A DNA stretch of 64,000 nucleotides, taken from NCBI GenBank assembly GCA_047967505.1, contig CM106538.1. One strand, given 5' to 3'. Position 1 is the first letter of the stretch. Every line of letters starts with the position of its first letter. The notes below the pieces were generated by a model that saw nothing but the letters and a program-made list of their open reading frames with translations, had not been told where the DNA came from and did no database searches. This stretch comes from Dipteris shenzhenensis (lineage: Eukaryota > Polypodiophyta > Polypodiopsida > Gleicheniales). This document shows positions 23,325 to 34,069 of this stretch, piece by piece. The position numbers and the translations under genes were made by a program.

Positions 23325-23860
23325 TTTACAAATCACGAATTGCAACAGCAACCTGTAAACACAGCAAATGCCTCAGAAGGGCAAATAGCAAAACTTCTGC
23401 AAAGAGCCTCACAGGGGCAGATCTGCAACACTGACGAAAGTGGTATTTCACCACACAGTCACTTCCTAGTGACGATTTTGCATCAACAGGCAACAGGCAT
23501 GAATCTGCAACTCCCAATATCTCTGCACACAGGCATACGATGCAATTTCTGTGGCACCTTTCCACCGACTGGCCGCGCGCAGTGGTCGCACAGCAAAAAC
23601 AGGGCCTTTTTCTGAGTGCCTGCAAAGGACTTCCGCCTTCAAAACGGGCCCCGAAACGGCCTTCGCCCTCTCCCGCAGCATATACTGCGCTCTCGCCACA
23701 CCGCGAAGGGCCTCTCAATCTGAAGCAGTGCACTCCTGCACTTCTGGCTGTGCTACCTGCAAAGATTTGCTCCCAAACTCGAAGTAGGAAAGCAACACTG
23801 GTCCTCTTACCAGGACACCACAAACTTGGCTTTCTTTCTTGAGCTCCTTACCACGAACAA

Positions 23861-23873
23861 GGCTCTGATACCA
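23861..23873 (-). other. Primer-binding site of copia A
   Basis: The minus strand reads tggtatcagagcc directly after the 5' LTR, complementary to the 3' end of initiator Met tRNA. The 536-nt leader to the gag ATG shares blocks with the leaders of B and C. Confidence 0.88.
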
Positions 23874-23944
23874 TGTAAAGAATAAGGGAGAGAGATAGGA
23901 GACTCAAGTTCACCTTTCTTCACAACACACAAGCGAGAGAGGAC
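23874..23944 (-). repeat. 5' LTR of copia A, part next to primer site
   Basis: Identical to 18711-18781. Broken by gypsy D, which duplicated aggac (23940-23944 and 33839-33843). Confidence 0.92.
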
Positions 23945-24423
23945 TGTTAGCCCTCTCTACTCTGAAGACTAACTCGAAACGCACTACTACGACAGATTTA
24001 CATGCGTAATCGTACTTCAGAACTGCGTATGAAAATTCATAGAGTAGAACAGTGATCGACAGAATCATTCATGATAAAACAATAAGGTAGATGCAATAGA
24101 ATCTCTGTATTACATTTCTCCGAGCAGTACAACACCGTACTCTCTGATACATAACAATGTTCCTCTTCTGATCACACTGATCCTTGCTCTGATCCTCATC
24201 AATGAGCCCCCTGAATGATCGCTCTCTTCTCTTTTATCTAACCGGCACACATAACTCCTTCACGGTTGCCGTGACGGTTGCCGTGACTCTTCAGTTCTCC
24301 GCCTGGTCCTAGAACTTCCGTCTTTTCATATCTTACTATAAACTAGATACAACGTATTAATGATAATGATCTAAGGACTCCCCCCCTAGTTCCTCTTTGC
24401 TGTTGCTGCTTTTGCCCTTAACA
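23945..24423 (-). repeat. 3' LTR of gypsy D
   Basis: On the minus strand it runs from TGTTAAGGGC to GGGCTAACA. It carries two copies of acggttgccgtg where the other LTR has one. Confidence 0.92.
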
Positions 24424-24480
24424 CTTGGCACTCCCGGTGAATCGGATTCCGGATCTGCATCCGAACCCACCGGTTCTCCG

Positions 24481-27400
24481 CTACGGTTCATCCTCGACGT
24501 CGCCACCGTCATCGTCCGCCACCGCCGCTGCTGCCACTGCCGGAACTGCTGGAGCCGCCGGCGCCGGTACTTGTACTGCCGGAGCCGCTTGCGCCGGTCG
24601 AAGTAAAGGTAGCTGCTGCGGGTTGAGAGCATGGGCATCCACAAAAATTTGGAGCTGTCCATAGAAAGGTGGTGCCGCCGCCCCCGCCTGCTGAGCTACT
24701 GCCGCCATCCGATGAATATAGCGGCATGCTGTCCGCAGGTCGACCAACATAGCTGCTCTCTCAACATGACTCGTTCTCCGCAGCTGTTGTAGCTCCTCTT
24801 CATGCAGTCGGGTACAGATAGAGCGAGTTCGAGATCGGTTACCCGCATACTGCGATCTGCTATCTTCGCCACACCATCCAGTCGTTTCATTACCCGCCCC
24901 AATTCCTTGGTTTGGGCACCTGTTGATTGTTCTGCCGTAGTAGCTCTGATCTTCAGCAAATCTGCCATGAGGCTCTTCACCTCAACTTCATGTTGATGGT
25001 GCTCTTCTTTCCGGGTGAGCTTGGGTGCCAACAGCTGAGATCTGGCATCGTCACACTGCTGTTGCACCACCGCGGCGTGTTCTTGCAGCTGCAAAAATTG
25101 CCTTGCGTCAAAGGATTCCCCGTCCGCTGGCTCCGGAAAAGCTGCCACAAAAGCGGCTGCTGCGTCCGCTTGGGGTCGTGGCTTCATGGCGGGAACCTGT
25201 GCGATCTCGGGTCTTTTTCCTCTGGCCTTCGCTCTTCGGAGGGCTTCTTCCAGTTCGGCGATCCGTTTGACATAGCCTTCGGAAGAATCCACCGGTCCCG
25301 CCGCTGTCTGCTTCCCGAGAGTATTTGCCGATGTAGAACTTCCACCCTCCAGTTGTGTCGCAGTTTCCGTCACCGGTACTGGTGGTAAAAATGCTGTTCC
25401 TGCGCCCCCTCCCACCGGATCATCCTCATCCCTCCGGGCCAACCGTCGATCGAGAGGCCTGCAAGCCCGCTCCAGCTCTACTCGCAATTGACGTTGATGA
25501 TCAAGAAAAATACCCTGCATCTCTGCGACGAAGGCTTCCGATAAATCCAACAAAAGTGCCTCGTCCAGCATGCGTGTAGAGCTAGAGGGTTGCCGGTACC
25601 CCATCACTTCCGCTTCCAACAACTGCACCCTGGCAGTCGCAGTTGTAGCCTTCTCCATCAATTGTTCCGTCAGCCGCAGGTGTTCTTGAGTTTGGGCGAC
25701 AATCACCGTCCTTGCTTCCTCCATATCCTGCTGTCGCCGTGCATCCATCTGTTGGAATTGTAACAACTGCTCCTGCAGCTGTTGATTGCGTTCGAGCAGC
25801 CTGGCATTTTCCTGGCGCAACCTCGCCTCATTCTCCTCCAGCTGCCCCTTCTGAAAACATTGGAGCAAGCGCTCCGCCAACCGTCGTGCCGTGACCAGAT
25901 CATATGTCTCCACCGGTGGAGATAGCTGCAGCTCACCACTTCCCCTTGGGACTACACGGGTTTCCTCCTGACATGCCTGTCTCCCCGAACTGTCCTCCCG
26001 AGTGTGGACTGAGCTTTCCCCTTGCAAGGCCTCCGCTTCCGGACGGGTTTTCTTCAACATTGCTCCTTCCGGCACGAGAGCCAACTTTCTTTTCAATAAA
26101 CTGGCCATGCGGCTCGATGTTGCTGAGACCGCTGGCCTACTCCTCTGGCTGCCCTGTGGAACTTCTGCCAGAACCACCACCGCAGGTACTACCGCCGTAA
26201 CCTCCACCGCAGGTACTACCGCCGTAACCTGGTTCCTTGGCGTCAGAGCTCCCTCCGTTGTTGATCTTGCTGGTTCCACCTCCTTGGACTCCTTGTCCGA
26301 AGCATCGTCTGTGGACTCCTCCACCTCCACATACGACCCTGGGACTACCGGTTCCGCATCTGGTCCGAACAAAAGAAATAAGACTTGCCCCATCCGGGAT
26401 GTTGCCGTGGGCTTCAAGAGCTTCTTGGCCACCTCCAGAATTCTGTCCGCCATCAGCTTCGCCCAGGGAACCGGTTTCCCTTGCTCCGCCCTCTGGAAAT
26501 AGGTAAACTGGGCCTGTCCCAGTAGCTCTGCTTTCACCTTCTGCCAGAGTGCCTCCGCAATAAACTTGTAGCATGTCTTCTGCGAAGCATCCAGCTTCTT
26601 CATGTTGTACTCCCCCTTGCAACCTGTGCCGAGAGCTGCCTCCATGGCACTGCTGGTAAGCTTCGTGACTTTGCATGGACCATCCACCGGCAAGTGCAAC
26701 CGGGCCGCTACCAGCTCCTTGCACAAGGTGAAAGTCTTTCCATACACCACGACCTTGCGCCCGCGTGCAAGCTGCACCAAGATATCTTGCGCCAATGGAT
26801 GAACTGGTGTCGTAGCCCATGGCAAACCCGCGAACTCCACCAGACGAGCTTGTGTCAGCCAAGACTGCACAGCCTCATCCCCAACAGGTAACGGATTGAT
26901 CAGATGGAAGACCACCATAGCGGCGAGAAGCTGGGGTGCGAGGGAGAAGAGTTCTGGAAAACAAAGAGTTGGAAATAAGCCCCCTTTTGCTTCCAAATTG
27001 CCTTTTGGATGCCCTGGTGAACTCCTTGTTTGCATGCAACGATCAAGTGTCCCATCATCCTGATAAAAGCCCCACTTCAAAGATTCAGTAGATTGCATGG
27101 CGGCGTCCTCGCTCCGCAACACGAAGCTTTGCTCCCACCGTTTCTCGGAATAAAGTGAGTGATACCACACGTGCGTACTAATAGCCCCCATCATCGGTTT
27201 CTCCACCGAAATGGCTACAAATGCATTTGAAATGATCATCACAGGTGGTATCTCCGGAAATGGGTAAGGTGGCATGGGCCCTGTATATGGTCGGAGACGA
27301 AATCCATTTACCGGCTTCTGCAACAGCTCCCCCTGTAATGTTCCTAATCGGAACGTGCCGTCACCATAACGCTCCACCACCCAATACGGACCTCCCCACC

Positions 27401-27797
27401 GTAACTTCAGCTTACCCGGATGCGGACCCATCCGAGTGTTAAACAATATCACGGCATCTCTCCGTTTGAAGGTCTTCTTCTTTGAATGACGGTCCACCCA
27501 GACCTTCCGTCTGTCCTGGACTACCTGTGCAAGATACGCACTGTTGAACCGCTCCTCACCCAGCCAATCCAGCTGTTCAATCCTCCGGTCTACGGACTCG
27601 TCCCAGCCCAATTTCTCTGCCGCTGCAATCCGCAGACTCGGTACTAGGAATTCCATGGGGACCACTACTTCAACTCCGTAAACCAACTTGAATGGCGTGA
27701 ACCCCGTCGCAACCTTATAGGAAGTCCGGAACGCCCATAATGCGGAGTAAAGTTTTTCATCCCAATCTGTCCGATTTTCATTGACCAGCTTTTTCAA
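24481..27797 (-). CDS. Gypsy D integrase C-terminus fused to ~900-residue extension
   Basis: The frame opens at TTG 27797 with no ATG. It is the -1 frame relative to the upstream pol, which stops at 27794. The first ~185 residues finish the integrase (ALWAFRTSYK, TGFTPFKLVYG, then KLRWGGPYWV). The next ~800 residues are not known gypsy domains. They include a globular part (LVEFAGLPW, RKVVVYGKTFTLCKELV, QVLFLLFGPDAEP), a Thr/Val/Pro linker, a long coiled coil (NARLLERNQQLQEQLLQFQQ, about 25880-25650) and Glu/Arg helices (RIAELEEALRRAKARG). This frame stops at 24696. A one-base change near 24827 would move reading into the frame that continues HEEELQQLRR to an acidic end, DDDGGDVEDEP, at 24481. 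Similarity to accessory ORFs of Athila/Tat elements is possible but unproven. One short hydrophobic stretch (APQLLAAMVVFHLI) is not enough to call an envelope. Confidence 0.7.
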
Positions 27798-30700
27798 AAT
27801 ACCTTATTCAAGGACTCCGCCTGTCCGCCGTTTGCCTGAGGGTAATACACTGTGGACTTCTTATGAATGATTAGGTGCCGGGTAACCAGTTCCCGTAACA
27901 CCGCATTAAGGAAATGCCCACCTTGATCCGTGACGAGCTCAACCGGACATCCGTACCGTGTCATAATGGCTTCATAAAGGAATCTGGCCACAGCCTTTGC
28001 CGAATTATCCTTCAGTGCTCTGGCCTCCACCCATTTGGTACAGTAATCCGTCGCCACCAGGATATACCGGTTACCTGCCCTCCGCGCCGGCGGCGAAAAC
28101 GGACCTACAAAGTCCAGCCCCCACTTCATGAACAGTTCGAGGGCCAGTATGGGATTATGCGGCATCCGGTCCCGACCTGATGGCTGGCCCAACCTCTGGC
28201 ACACATCGCATCTTTTGACGAACCTATGCGCATCCCCCATTAATGTTGGCCACCACAGACCTCCTTGGAGTACCTTCCGTCCGGTTACTTCTCCTGCGAA
28301 GTGTCCACCGCTGATTCCTTGGTGAGCCTCTTCCAGGATGACCTCCTGCTCATGTGGGTACACACACCGTCGCAACACACCATCTAGCCCCTGCTTATAC
28401 AATTGGTCAGCAATGATCCGGAAGTCTCTGCTCTTGAGCGCGAGCCGTTTCCGCTGGTCTCGCGACATTCCGTCACGCATCTGGCCCGTGTCGACAAAGT
28501 GAAACATGTCGTCGTACCACGTCTTTGGAGCTGCCGGTACCACCGCCTCCAGTTCGAACAGCTGGGCATCCGGAAAATCGTCTTCCACACCCATCGGGTC
28601 TTCGCCAGATTCCAACCGCGAAAGGTAATCCGCTACGGCATGTGTACTTCCTGGTCGATGGACCACCGTGAAGTCGAACTCCTGTAAAAGCAGCATCCAC
28701 CGGGCCAACTTTCCAGTGAGCTCGGGCTTGTGTACCAAATACAACAAGGCGGAATGATCCACATGAAACGTGAACCGATTCCCCAACAGGTAGTGACGAA
28801 ACTTTGTTACGGAATAAATCATCCCCAATGCTTCCCGCTCCGTCGTAGAGTAATTCCGTTCGGCTTTTGACAACCTGCGACTTGCATAATACACCGGTCG
28901 AAACCACTTGCTTGTTGCTTCCTGCATGAGGACACTACCAATAGCCACGTCCGAGGCATCCACGAAGACATGAAACATCTTCGTCCAATCTGGCGGCTGA
29001 ACCACCGGTGCTGTCGCCAACATCAGTTTGAGCCGTCGAAAAGCTAAGTCACAAGCAGGAGACCAGACTACCGGTACTTTGTTGAGTTGGTCATACAGTG
29101 GTGTCGCCACATCCGCCAGATACCGCAGCATTCGGCTATGCCATTTAACCTGCCCTAGGAATCTCCCGAGCTGCTTACCGTTGCCAGGAACCTTTGCCTG
29201 CCGAATCGCTTCGACCTTCGCCGGATCTACCGCAATGCCTTCCGCCGAGATAATGCAACCCAGCAGCATACCACTACCCACGGCGAATGCACATTTCATA
29301 GGGTTCAGACACAACCGTGCCTCCCTACACCGGGTTAAGCATTTCTTCAGATGCTCAAGGTGCTGCTCGCGACTCCCAAAAACACTGAAATCGTCCAGAA
29401 ATACCTGCATAAAGATTAGTAAATAATCCTCAAATATTTCTTGGACCATGCGTTGAAATGTTGCCGGAGCATTCTTTAGCCCAAATGCCATCACCAGGAA
29501 AACAAATGCTCCCCACTCCGTGATGAAGGCTGTTTTCTCTCGATCTTCTGGTGCCATCTGCACCTGGTTGTACCCACTGAAGCCATCCAGAAAAGAATAC
29601 ATCTCGTGACCTGCCACTGTATCCAGCATAGTATCATTAAACGGCAAGGGAAACAGATCCGTGATTGTCGCCGCGTTAAGCTTTCTGTAGTCAACACAGA
29701 CCCGCAACTTCAAATTCTTTTTCGGAACAATCACTATTGGCGAAAGCCACGTTGCACGGTCAACCGGATAGATAAACCCGACCTTTAGCAGCCTGTCCAG
29801 CTCCTCCTTCACCCTCTGGGCATAGTTCGGGTTCATTCTATACCGTTGTTGCCGAACCGGTATCGCATCCTTCTGCAGATTGATCCTGTGCTGATAGAAT
29901 TTGGGATCGATGCCGAGCAAATCTGTGTAGTCCCAGGCGAACACGTCTTTGAAGGATTTCAGCAATGTCTCCAATTTTCCCCGAAATCCTTTATCGAGCT
30001 TCGCACTGACACGGACGTTCTTTGGCTCCTCCTCCATCCCGAGGTTAAGATCCAGCAGCTCGTCTTCTTTGACCCTCCGCGAGCGACGGAGTTCCTGCTC
30101 GAAAACTCTTTCCGCCTCCGCCACTCCCGCTTCGTCCGGCATGTCTCCTGTGCCTTCCGGTAGACTCCCTTCGACTGGTTCTTTCGTGGAACTGGATGAC
30201 TCCTGCGTAGCCGAGGGAATCTGATGCTGATATTGCTTTAAAACGGCAACCACATCGACCTCGAACAAGCTTACCAGCTCCGTATTCCTACTGAAGTAGT
30301 CATCCTCCTCTTCGACCCCCATTCCGTCCATCATATGGATACCTTCCGCCATCGTCGGTCGGAATGGTGTCCTCAGCCCTTGTTTGGTATGTACCGAGAG
30401 CTTCAGCTTCTTTTTTCCTTTCCGAATGGTGATGCGGTCGGATTGCCAGTCTTGTTTCACACGGGCCTGCCGCAACCACGGTCTTCCGAGCAATAACGGG
30501 TATGACCCGCTAATATCCTCCATCCGGAGAATCACCGCAGCGATTTCGAACTTCACGCCGCAAACCTCCATTTTCAATCCACGGAGCAATCCTAATGGCT
30601 GCACTCTTCGTTGGTCTGCCATCCGAACGGCGAAGGGTGCTGATTCCCATTTTGTGATACCCAATGGCACCAGCATTTGTTCGGACAGGATGTTGACCCC

Positions 30701-32137
30701 AGACCCTCCGTCCAGCAACACCCCTCCCACACGGCTGTTCTCCAGTGTTACGGAAATTACCGGGACCGCTTCGTCAAAAACAGGAGGCTGTACTTCCGCT
30801 TCAGGCTTTGCAGATCCGTCTGACGACACTTCCATTGTTACCGCTTCCATCTCCGACTCCATCGCCCTGACTGGTTCCGTCAATTGTTTGATGAGAGAAC
30901 TCCGGAAATTGGGTACCAATGCTAACAATTGCTCCATTGTCATGTGTATTTGCTGTTTCCGCAAATCCTGCCATAAATCATATGGTTCAACACCCTCCTC
31001 GCCGGTCATCAGGCTGTCCTTCTGACTGGTAGGTGGACAAGTCGCTTCTGGCTGCTCTCCTTGCAGGCGCCTTGCCACCTTCGCACCATTCTCCGTCACC
31101 GAGACTGCCTTTTCCGCGCTCGGCCTAGGTAACACCGTTGGGGTTTTCTGGACCCATTCACCGACCGTCGACCGCACCTTTTGTTGTGCCTGCCAGTCCA
31201 ACGCCGTAGGTCTCCCCTTCTCTTGCTGGGCCTTGTATTCCCGCACCTTTTCCTGGGATCGTGTGACCACGAGCACATCTCCGCTCGCACTTCCTCCCAC
31301 TTTGCCTTCAACAGGGACACCCGCCGGTACTTCCGGTACTTCTTCGGACTTCGGACTAGGCTCCTTGCTATCCTGTTGCTGACTGGCATCATCGCATTCG
31401 ATAATCAGAACCGCATTCACTGCTGGTGCGGACTTGCCTTCTCCGAATCCCCGGATTGCTTCCTTTTCCGCCTTGTGGCGCTTGAATAATTCGCAATCTA
31501 CCTTTCGATGTCCGGGTTGATTGCAATAAAAACATAGGAACGTCCGTTCCCCTGCTGGTTCATCTGCACCTGTTCCAGCCGTTCTCGGCCGCCAAGGTCT
31601 TTTCGCCGGTGCGGCTGGTACCGCGGCTGGTGCTGCGGCTGGTGCCGCAACTACCGCCGCCACCGCTGGTGTCGGGGCTATTCGTGCGTTATAGCGGCAG
31701 ATCTCCGTGGTATGCGTCGCTGTTTGGCAAATCGCACACCACCGCTCATTCAAACCGCATTCCTCTGCTAAGTGTCCTGCATTCCGGCACCGATTACACC
31801 AAGTATCCTTGCGAACTGTGAAAGAGGACCCTATTCCACTATCCCGGCTTTTGGCTCCGGCAGCAGATCCTTCCGGAAATGACTTCCCTGCCGCTTTTCC
31901 AGCCTTCCGCCTCATGGAACGTTTGTCCTCCTCCTCATCCGACTGATCCGACTCCTCCTCATTATCAGTATCGGAGTCTCCCTCAGCCTCCTCATACTTC
32001 ACTTTTCCTTTCCTTCCCTTGGAAGTAAACAGAACTTGTTCCGCCCTCACCGCTGCTTGGACGACTTCTTCCAATGAAAGAGCTTCCAGATCCAACGATG
32101 CCAGGGACCTTTTCAATCCTTTAATCAGCCCCTCCAT
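27794..32137 (-). CDS. Gypsy D late gag, protease, RT, RNase H and integrase
   Basis: An open frame of 1447 codons. Domains in order: acidic linker; zinc knuckles (CNRCRNAGHLAEEC, CAICQTATHTTEIC and FYCNQPGHRKVDC, residues about 113-220); aspartic protease (LLDGGSGVNILS, ~474); RT (RVCVDYRKLNAATI; FLDDFSVFG at ~912); RNase H (FVDASDVAIGSVLMQ, then TFHVDHSAL); and integrase with H2C2 finger (HQGISGGHFAG to CDVCQ, ~1272), core DFVGP and VTDQGG, and GQAESLN. It ends NKVF-TGA within GTATTTTGA. The first ATG (32137) is internal: before the MITE insertion the frame joined the gag frame above without a shift. Confidence 0.92.
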   Translation of the reverse strand: MEGLIKGLKRSLASLDLEALSLEEVVQAAVRAEQVLFTSKGRKGKVKYEEAEGDSDTDNEEESDQSDEEEDKRSMRRKAGKAAGKSFPEGSAAGAKSRDSGIGSSFTVRKDTWCNRCRNAGHLAEECGLNERWCAICQTATHTTEICRYNARIAPTPAVAAVVAAPAAAPAAVPAAPAKRPWRPRTAGTGADEPAGERTFLCFYCNQPGHRKVDCELFKRHKAEKEAIRGFGEGKSAPAVNAVLIIECDDASQQQDSKEPSPKSEEVPEVPAGVPVEGKVGGSASGDVLVVTRSQEKVREYKAQQEKGRPTALDWQAQQKVRSTVGEWVQKTPTVLPRPSAEKAVSVTENGAKVARRLQGEQPEATCPPTSQKDSLMTGEEGVEPYDLWQDLRKQQIHMTMEQLLALVPNFRSSLIKQLTEPVRAMESEMEAVTMEVSSDGSAKPEAEVQPPVFDEAVPVISVTLENSRVGGVLLDGGSGVNILSEQMLVPLGITKWESAPFAVRMADQRRVQPLGLLRGLKMEVCGVKFEIAAVILRMEDISGSYPLLLGRPWLRQARVKQDWQSDRITIRKGKKKLKLSVHTKQGLRTPFRPTMAEGIHMMDGMGVEEEDDYFSRNTELVSLFEVDVVAVLKQYQHQIPSATQESSSSTKEPVEGSLPEGTGDMPDEAGVAEAERVFEQELRRSRRVKEDELLDLNLGMEEEPKNVRVSAKLDKGFRGKLETLLKSFKDVFAWDYTDLLGIDPKFYQHRINLQKDAIPVRQQRYRMNPNYAQRVKEELDRLLKVGFIYPVDRATWLSPIVIVPKKNLKLRVCVDYRKLNAATITDLFPLPFNDTMLDTVAGHEMYSFLDGFSGYNQVQMAPEDREKTAFITEWGAFVFLVMAFGLKNAPATFQRMVQEIFEDYLLIFMQVFLDDFSVFGSREQHLEHLKKCLTRCREARLCLNPMKCAFAVGSGMLLGCIISAEGIAVDPAKVEAIRQAKVPGNGKQLGRFLGQVKWHSRMLRYLADVATPLYDQLNKVPVVWSPACDLAFRRLKLMLATAPVVQPPDWTKMFHVFVDASDVAIGSVLMQEATSKWFRPVYYASRRLSKAERNYSTTEREALGMIYSVTKFRHYLLGNRFTFHVDHSALLYLVHKPELTGKLARWMLLLQEFDFTVVHRPGSTHAVADYLSRLESGEDPMGVEDDFPDAQLFELEAVVPAAPKTWYDDMFHFVDTGQMRDGMSRDQRKRLALKSRDFRIIADQLYKQGLDGVLRRCVYPHEQEVILEEAHQGISGGHFAGEVTGRKVLQGGLWWPTLMGDAHRFVKRCDVCQRLGQPSGRDRMPHNPILALELFMKWGLDFVGPFSPPARRAGNRYILVATDYCTKWVEARALKDNSAKAVARFLYEAIMTRYGCPVELVTDQGGHFLNAVLRELVTRHLIIHKKSTVYYPQANGGQAESLNKVF

Positions 32138-32154
32138 GAAGTAAGCATTTTGGA

Positions 32155-32401
32155 CTCGGGGGGGTCACTATGTATAAACCCTCTATATCACGTGCGTTCA
32201 AGGCCTATATTTAAAATCCCTTATCTGTAAAAGATTTTGTTAATAAAATGTACCCCTTTTCTATACAAATCTGTAAATTTTTCCCAAAACTATTTTAAAT
32301 AGTCCCTTATGTATATTTATTTCTGTAAATTTTAGAAATAAAAAATATCCTTCTGTTGAACTCACGTGATAGGGTTACATATGATGAGTGACCCCCCCGA
32401 G
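32155..32401. mobile_element. 247-bp MITE in gypsy D gag, hAT-like
   Basis: 15-bp perfect terminal inverted repeats, ctcgggggggtcact, bound an AT-rich body, with a perfect 8-bp target duplication attttgga at 32147-32154 and 32402-32409. Insertion plus duplication is 255 bp (85 codons), so gag and pol stay in register, but the insert carries stops. The 8-bp duplication points to hAT. The ends are not the usual CAGGG type, so the superfamily is tentative. Confidence 0.9.
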
Positions 32402-32409
32402 ATTTTGGA

Positions 32410-33265
32410 TGGGGACTGCCGGGGTAGTTGCTGCATCGAGGCGGCGGATCAACGACCGAAACCTGGCCGCATACGCCTCCACTTCTTGGTTCTTCTGTTC
32501 CAGTCTCCCTAGTTTGGCCAGGACATGAACACGGGTCTTGTCCTCCCGAAACCGGAGCAAAAAGGCATCCCGCAGTAGATCAAACGTGGCGAAATGGGTA
32601 GCTCCATATTGCGCGATCCATACTGCCGCCTGCTTCTACAGTGTCGGGATGAAAGTCGCCATCTTCATAAGATCTGTCGCCTGCACTGGTGGAGCCGTAT
32701 TCACCATCCATGCCATCTCAAATGACAGTATATGTGCATCCGCATCCTCCTTATCCCGTCCCGAAAACTTGGGGTACTTCACCGTCATCCTGGGTACCAG
32801 TGGTGGAATAGCCGCGCTACTTACCGCCGGAACTCCACCCCCGCCTCCGCCTCCACCGCCTCCACCTCCCCTACCGGGATCTGGTGACGGACCTGGGGCT
32901 CCGCTTCCTGCAGGCACACCACCCCCCCATCTCCTGGGACTCGGTGGTGGGGAATTCCGCAACGGTGACGCTTCGTCTTCCGGAGGAGTACTTGTTAAAT
33001 CGAACGGGCTACTGCATCCGGAGGATTCGCCTTCCTCCTGAACACCGGAAACGACTGGACCTTCCTCTCCTGGGATCAGCGGAGGTGTGTCAGAGTGGCT
33101 ACTACTCTCACTATCCGTGAAGAAGCCGAAGAGAAGATCACGTTGAGCCACATATCTGTCATGCCGTTCCTCGCGGGTTGTACGTGCCGATACTGGAGTT
33201 GCAGGCTCCCGAGGCCGTGCCGGAGAGCGCGATGTTCCCCCTGGCTCACTCCCAGCGTCATTCAT
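32410..33265 (-). pseudogene. Gypsy D gag N-terminal part
   Basis: Starts at ATG 33265 (MNDAGSEPGG). A disordered Pro/Ser/Glu-rich head includes a run of glycines at about 32830-32870. Next comes the start of the retrotransposon gag fold (YPKFSGRDKEDADAHILSFE). An in-frame TAG at 32636-32638 is followed by continued gag-like coding (WIAQYGATHFATFDLLRDAF, ENQ-type QEVEAYAARFRSLIRRL) to the MITE. With the TAG read through and the MITE absent, the frame runs into the 32137 ORF. Confidence 0.85.
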
Positions 33266-33350
33266 GCGCTAGTCCTCGCACCAAGAAATCAGAGTATTAC
33301 AGATGGGGAGCCTCCAACCTCTCCGGGGTATCCACCGCGACGAACATGGA

Positions 33351-33368
33351 AATCTTCCGTGGTCGCCA
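33351..33368 (-). other. Putative primer-binding site of gypsy D
   Basis: The minus strand reads tggcgaccacgg three bases after the LTR end. The TGG start fits pairing with a tRNA CCA end. The tRNA is not assigned, but it is not initiator Met. Confidence 0.5.
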
Positions 33369-33371
33369 AAG

Positions 33372-33838
33372 TGTTAGCCCTCTCTACTCTGAAGACTAAC
33401 TCGAAACGCACTACTGCGACAGATTTACATGCGTAATCGTACTTCAGAACTGCGTATGAAAATTCATAGAGTAGAACAGTGATCGACAGAATCATTCATG
33501 ATAAAACAATAAGGTAGATGCAATAGAATCTCTGTATTACATTTCTCCGAGCAGTACAACACCGTACTCTCTGATACATAACAATGTTCCTCTTCTGATC
33601 ACACTGATCCTTGCTCCGATCCTCATCAATGAGCCCCCTGAATGATCGCTCTCTTCTCTTTTATCTAACCGGCACACATAACTCCTTCACGGTTGCCGTG
33701 ACTCTTCAGTTCTCCGCCTGGTCCTAGAACTTCCGTCTTTTCATATCTTACTATAAACTAGATACAACGTATTAATGATAATGATCTAAGGACTCCCCCC
33801 CTAGTTCCTCTTTGTTGTTGCTACTTTTGCCCTTAACA
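33372..33838 (-). repeat. 5' LTR of gypsy D
   Basis: 467 bp. It has the same ends as the 23945 LTR, with about four substitutions relative to it. Confidence 0.92.
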
Positions 33839-34069
33839 AGGACACAAGGTTGGAGGGTGAAGCCTTTCTTCACTTTTGCACACAACAACAATACAATAGA
33901 AGAGGGAAATACCCTATATGTCAAAACCTAGAATACGTGGTTCATATGTGAACCCAAACCAAAACATACGTGGTAGTCTAACTACACCACAAGTACAACT
34001 AACATAGGCGGTGACATAAATGATAGTCATCCAGGAGATATGTCGGGGATAGAGCTTGATATCTCAACA
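33839..34069 (-). repeat. 5' LTR of copia A, outer part
   Basis: Resumes at aggac and ends gatatctcaaca. Identical by eye to 18777-19007. Confidence 0.92.

Larger units (their letters stand above)
23945..33838 (-). mobile_element. Ty3/gypsy element D with post-integrase extension
   Basis: A minus-strand element with target duplication aggac. The 3' LTR is 23945-24423 (479 bp) and the 5' LTR 33372-33838 (467 bp). They differ by about four substitutions and a 12-bp tandem duplication (gacggttgccgt). The RT has FLDDFSVFG and the protease LLDGGSGVN, features of the non-chromovirus Athila/Tat side of plant gypsy; no chromodomain is seen. The extra coding region after integrase spans 27.24-24.48 kb. 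Confidence 0.93.
18711..34069 (-). mobile_element. Ty1/copia element A, nested in LTR of B
   Basis: A minus-strand element with target duplication tcctt at 18706-18710 and 34070-34074. The 3' LTR is 18711-19007. The 5' LTR is 23874-23944 plus 33839-34069, interrupted by gypsy D. As read by eye, the two 297-bp LTRs are identical, so insertion was recent. Coding sequence is nearly intact: one TAG in gag and one inserted base in pol. Confidence 0.93.

Noticed and set aside
25703-26862. Gly/Thr-rich 241-codon and other frames opposite gypsy D
   Set aside because: Shadows of the real minus-strand extension in other frames.
26900-26990. Hydrophobic stretch in the gypsy extension as an envelope transmembrane segment
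   Set aside because: Only one short segment, no signal peptide or paired membrane helix; a buried helix is as likely.
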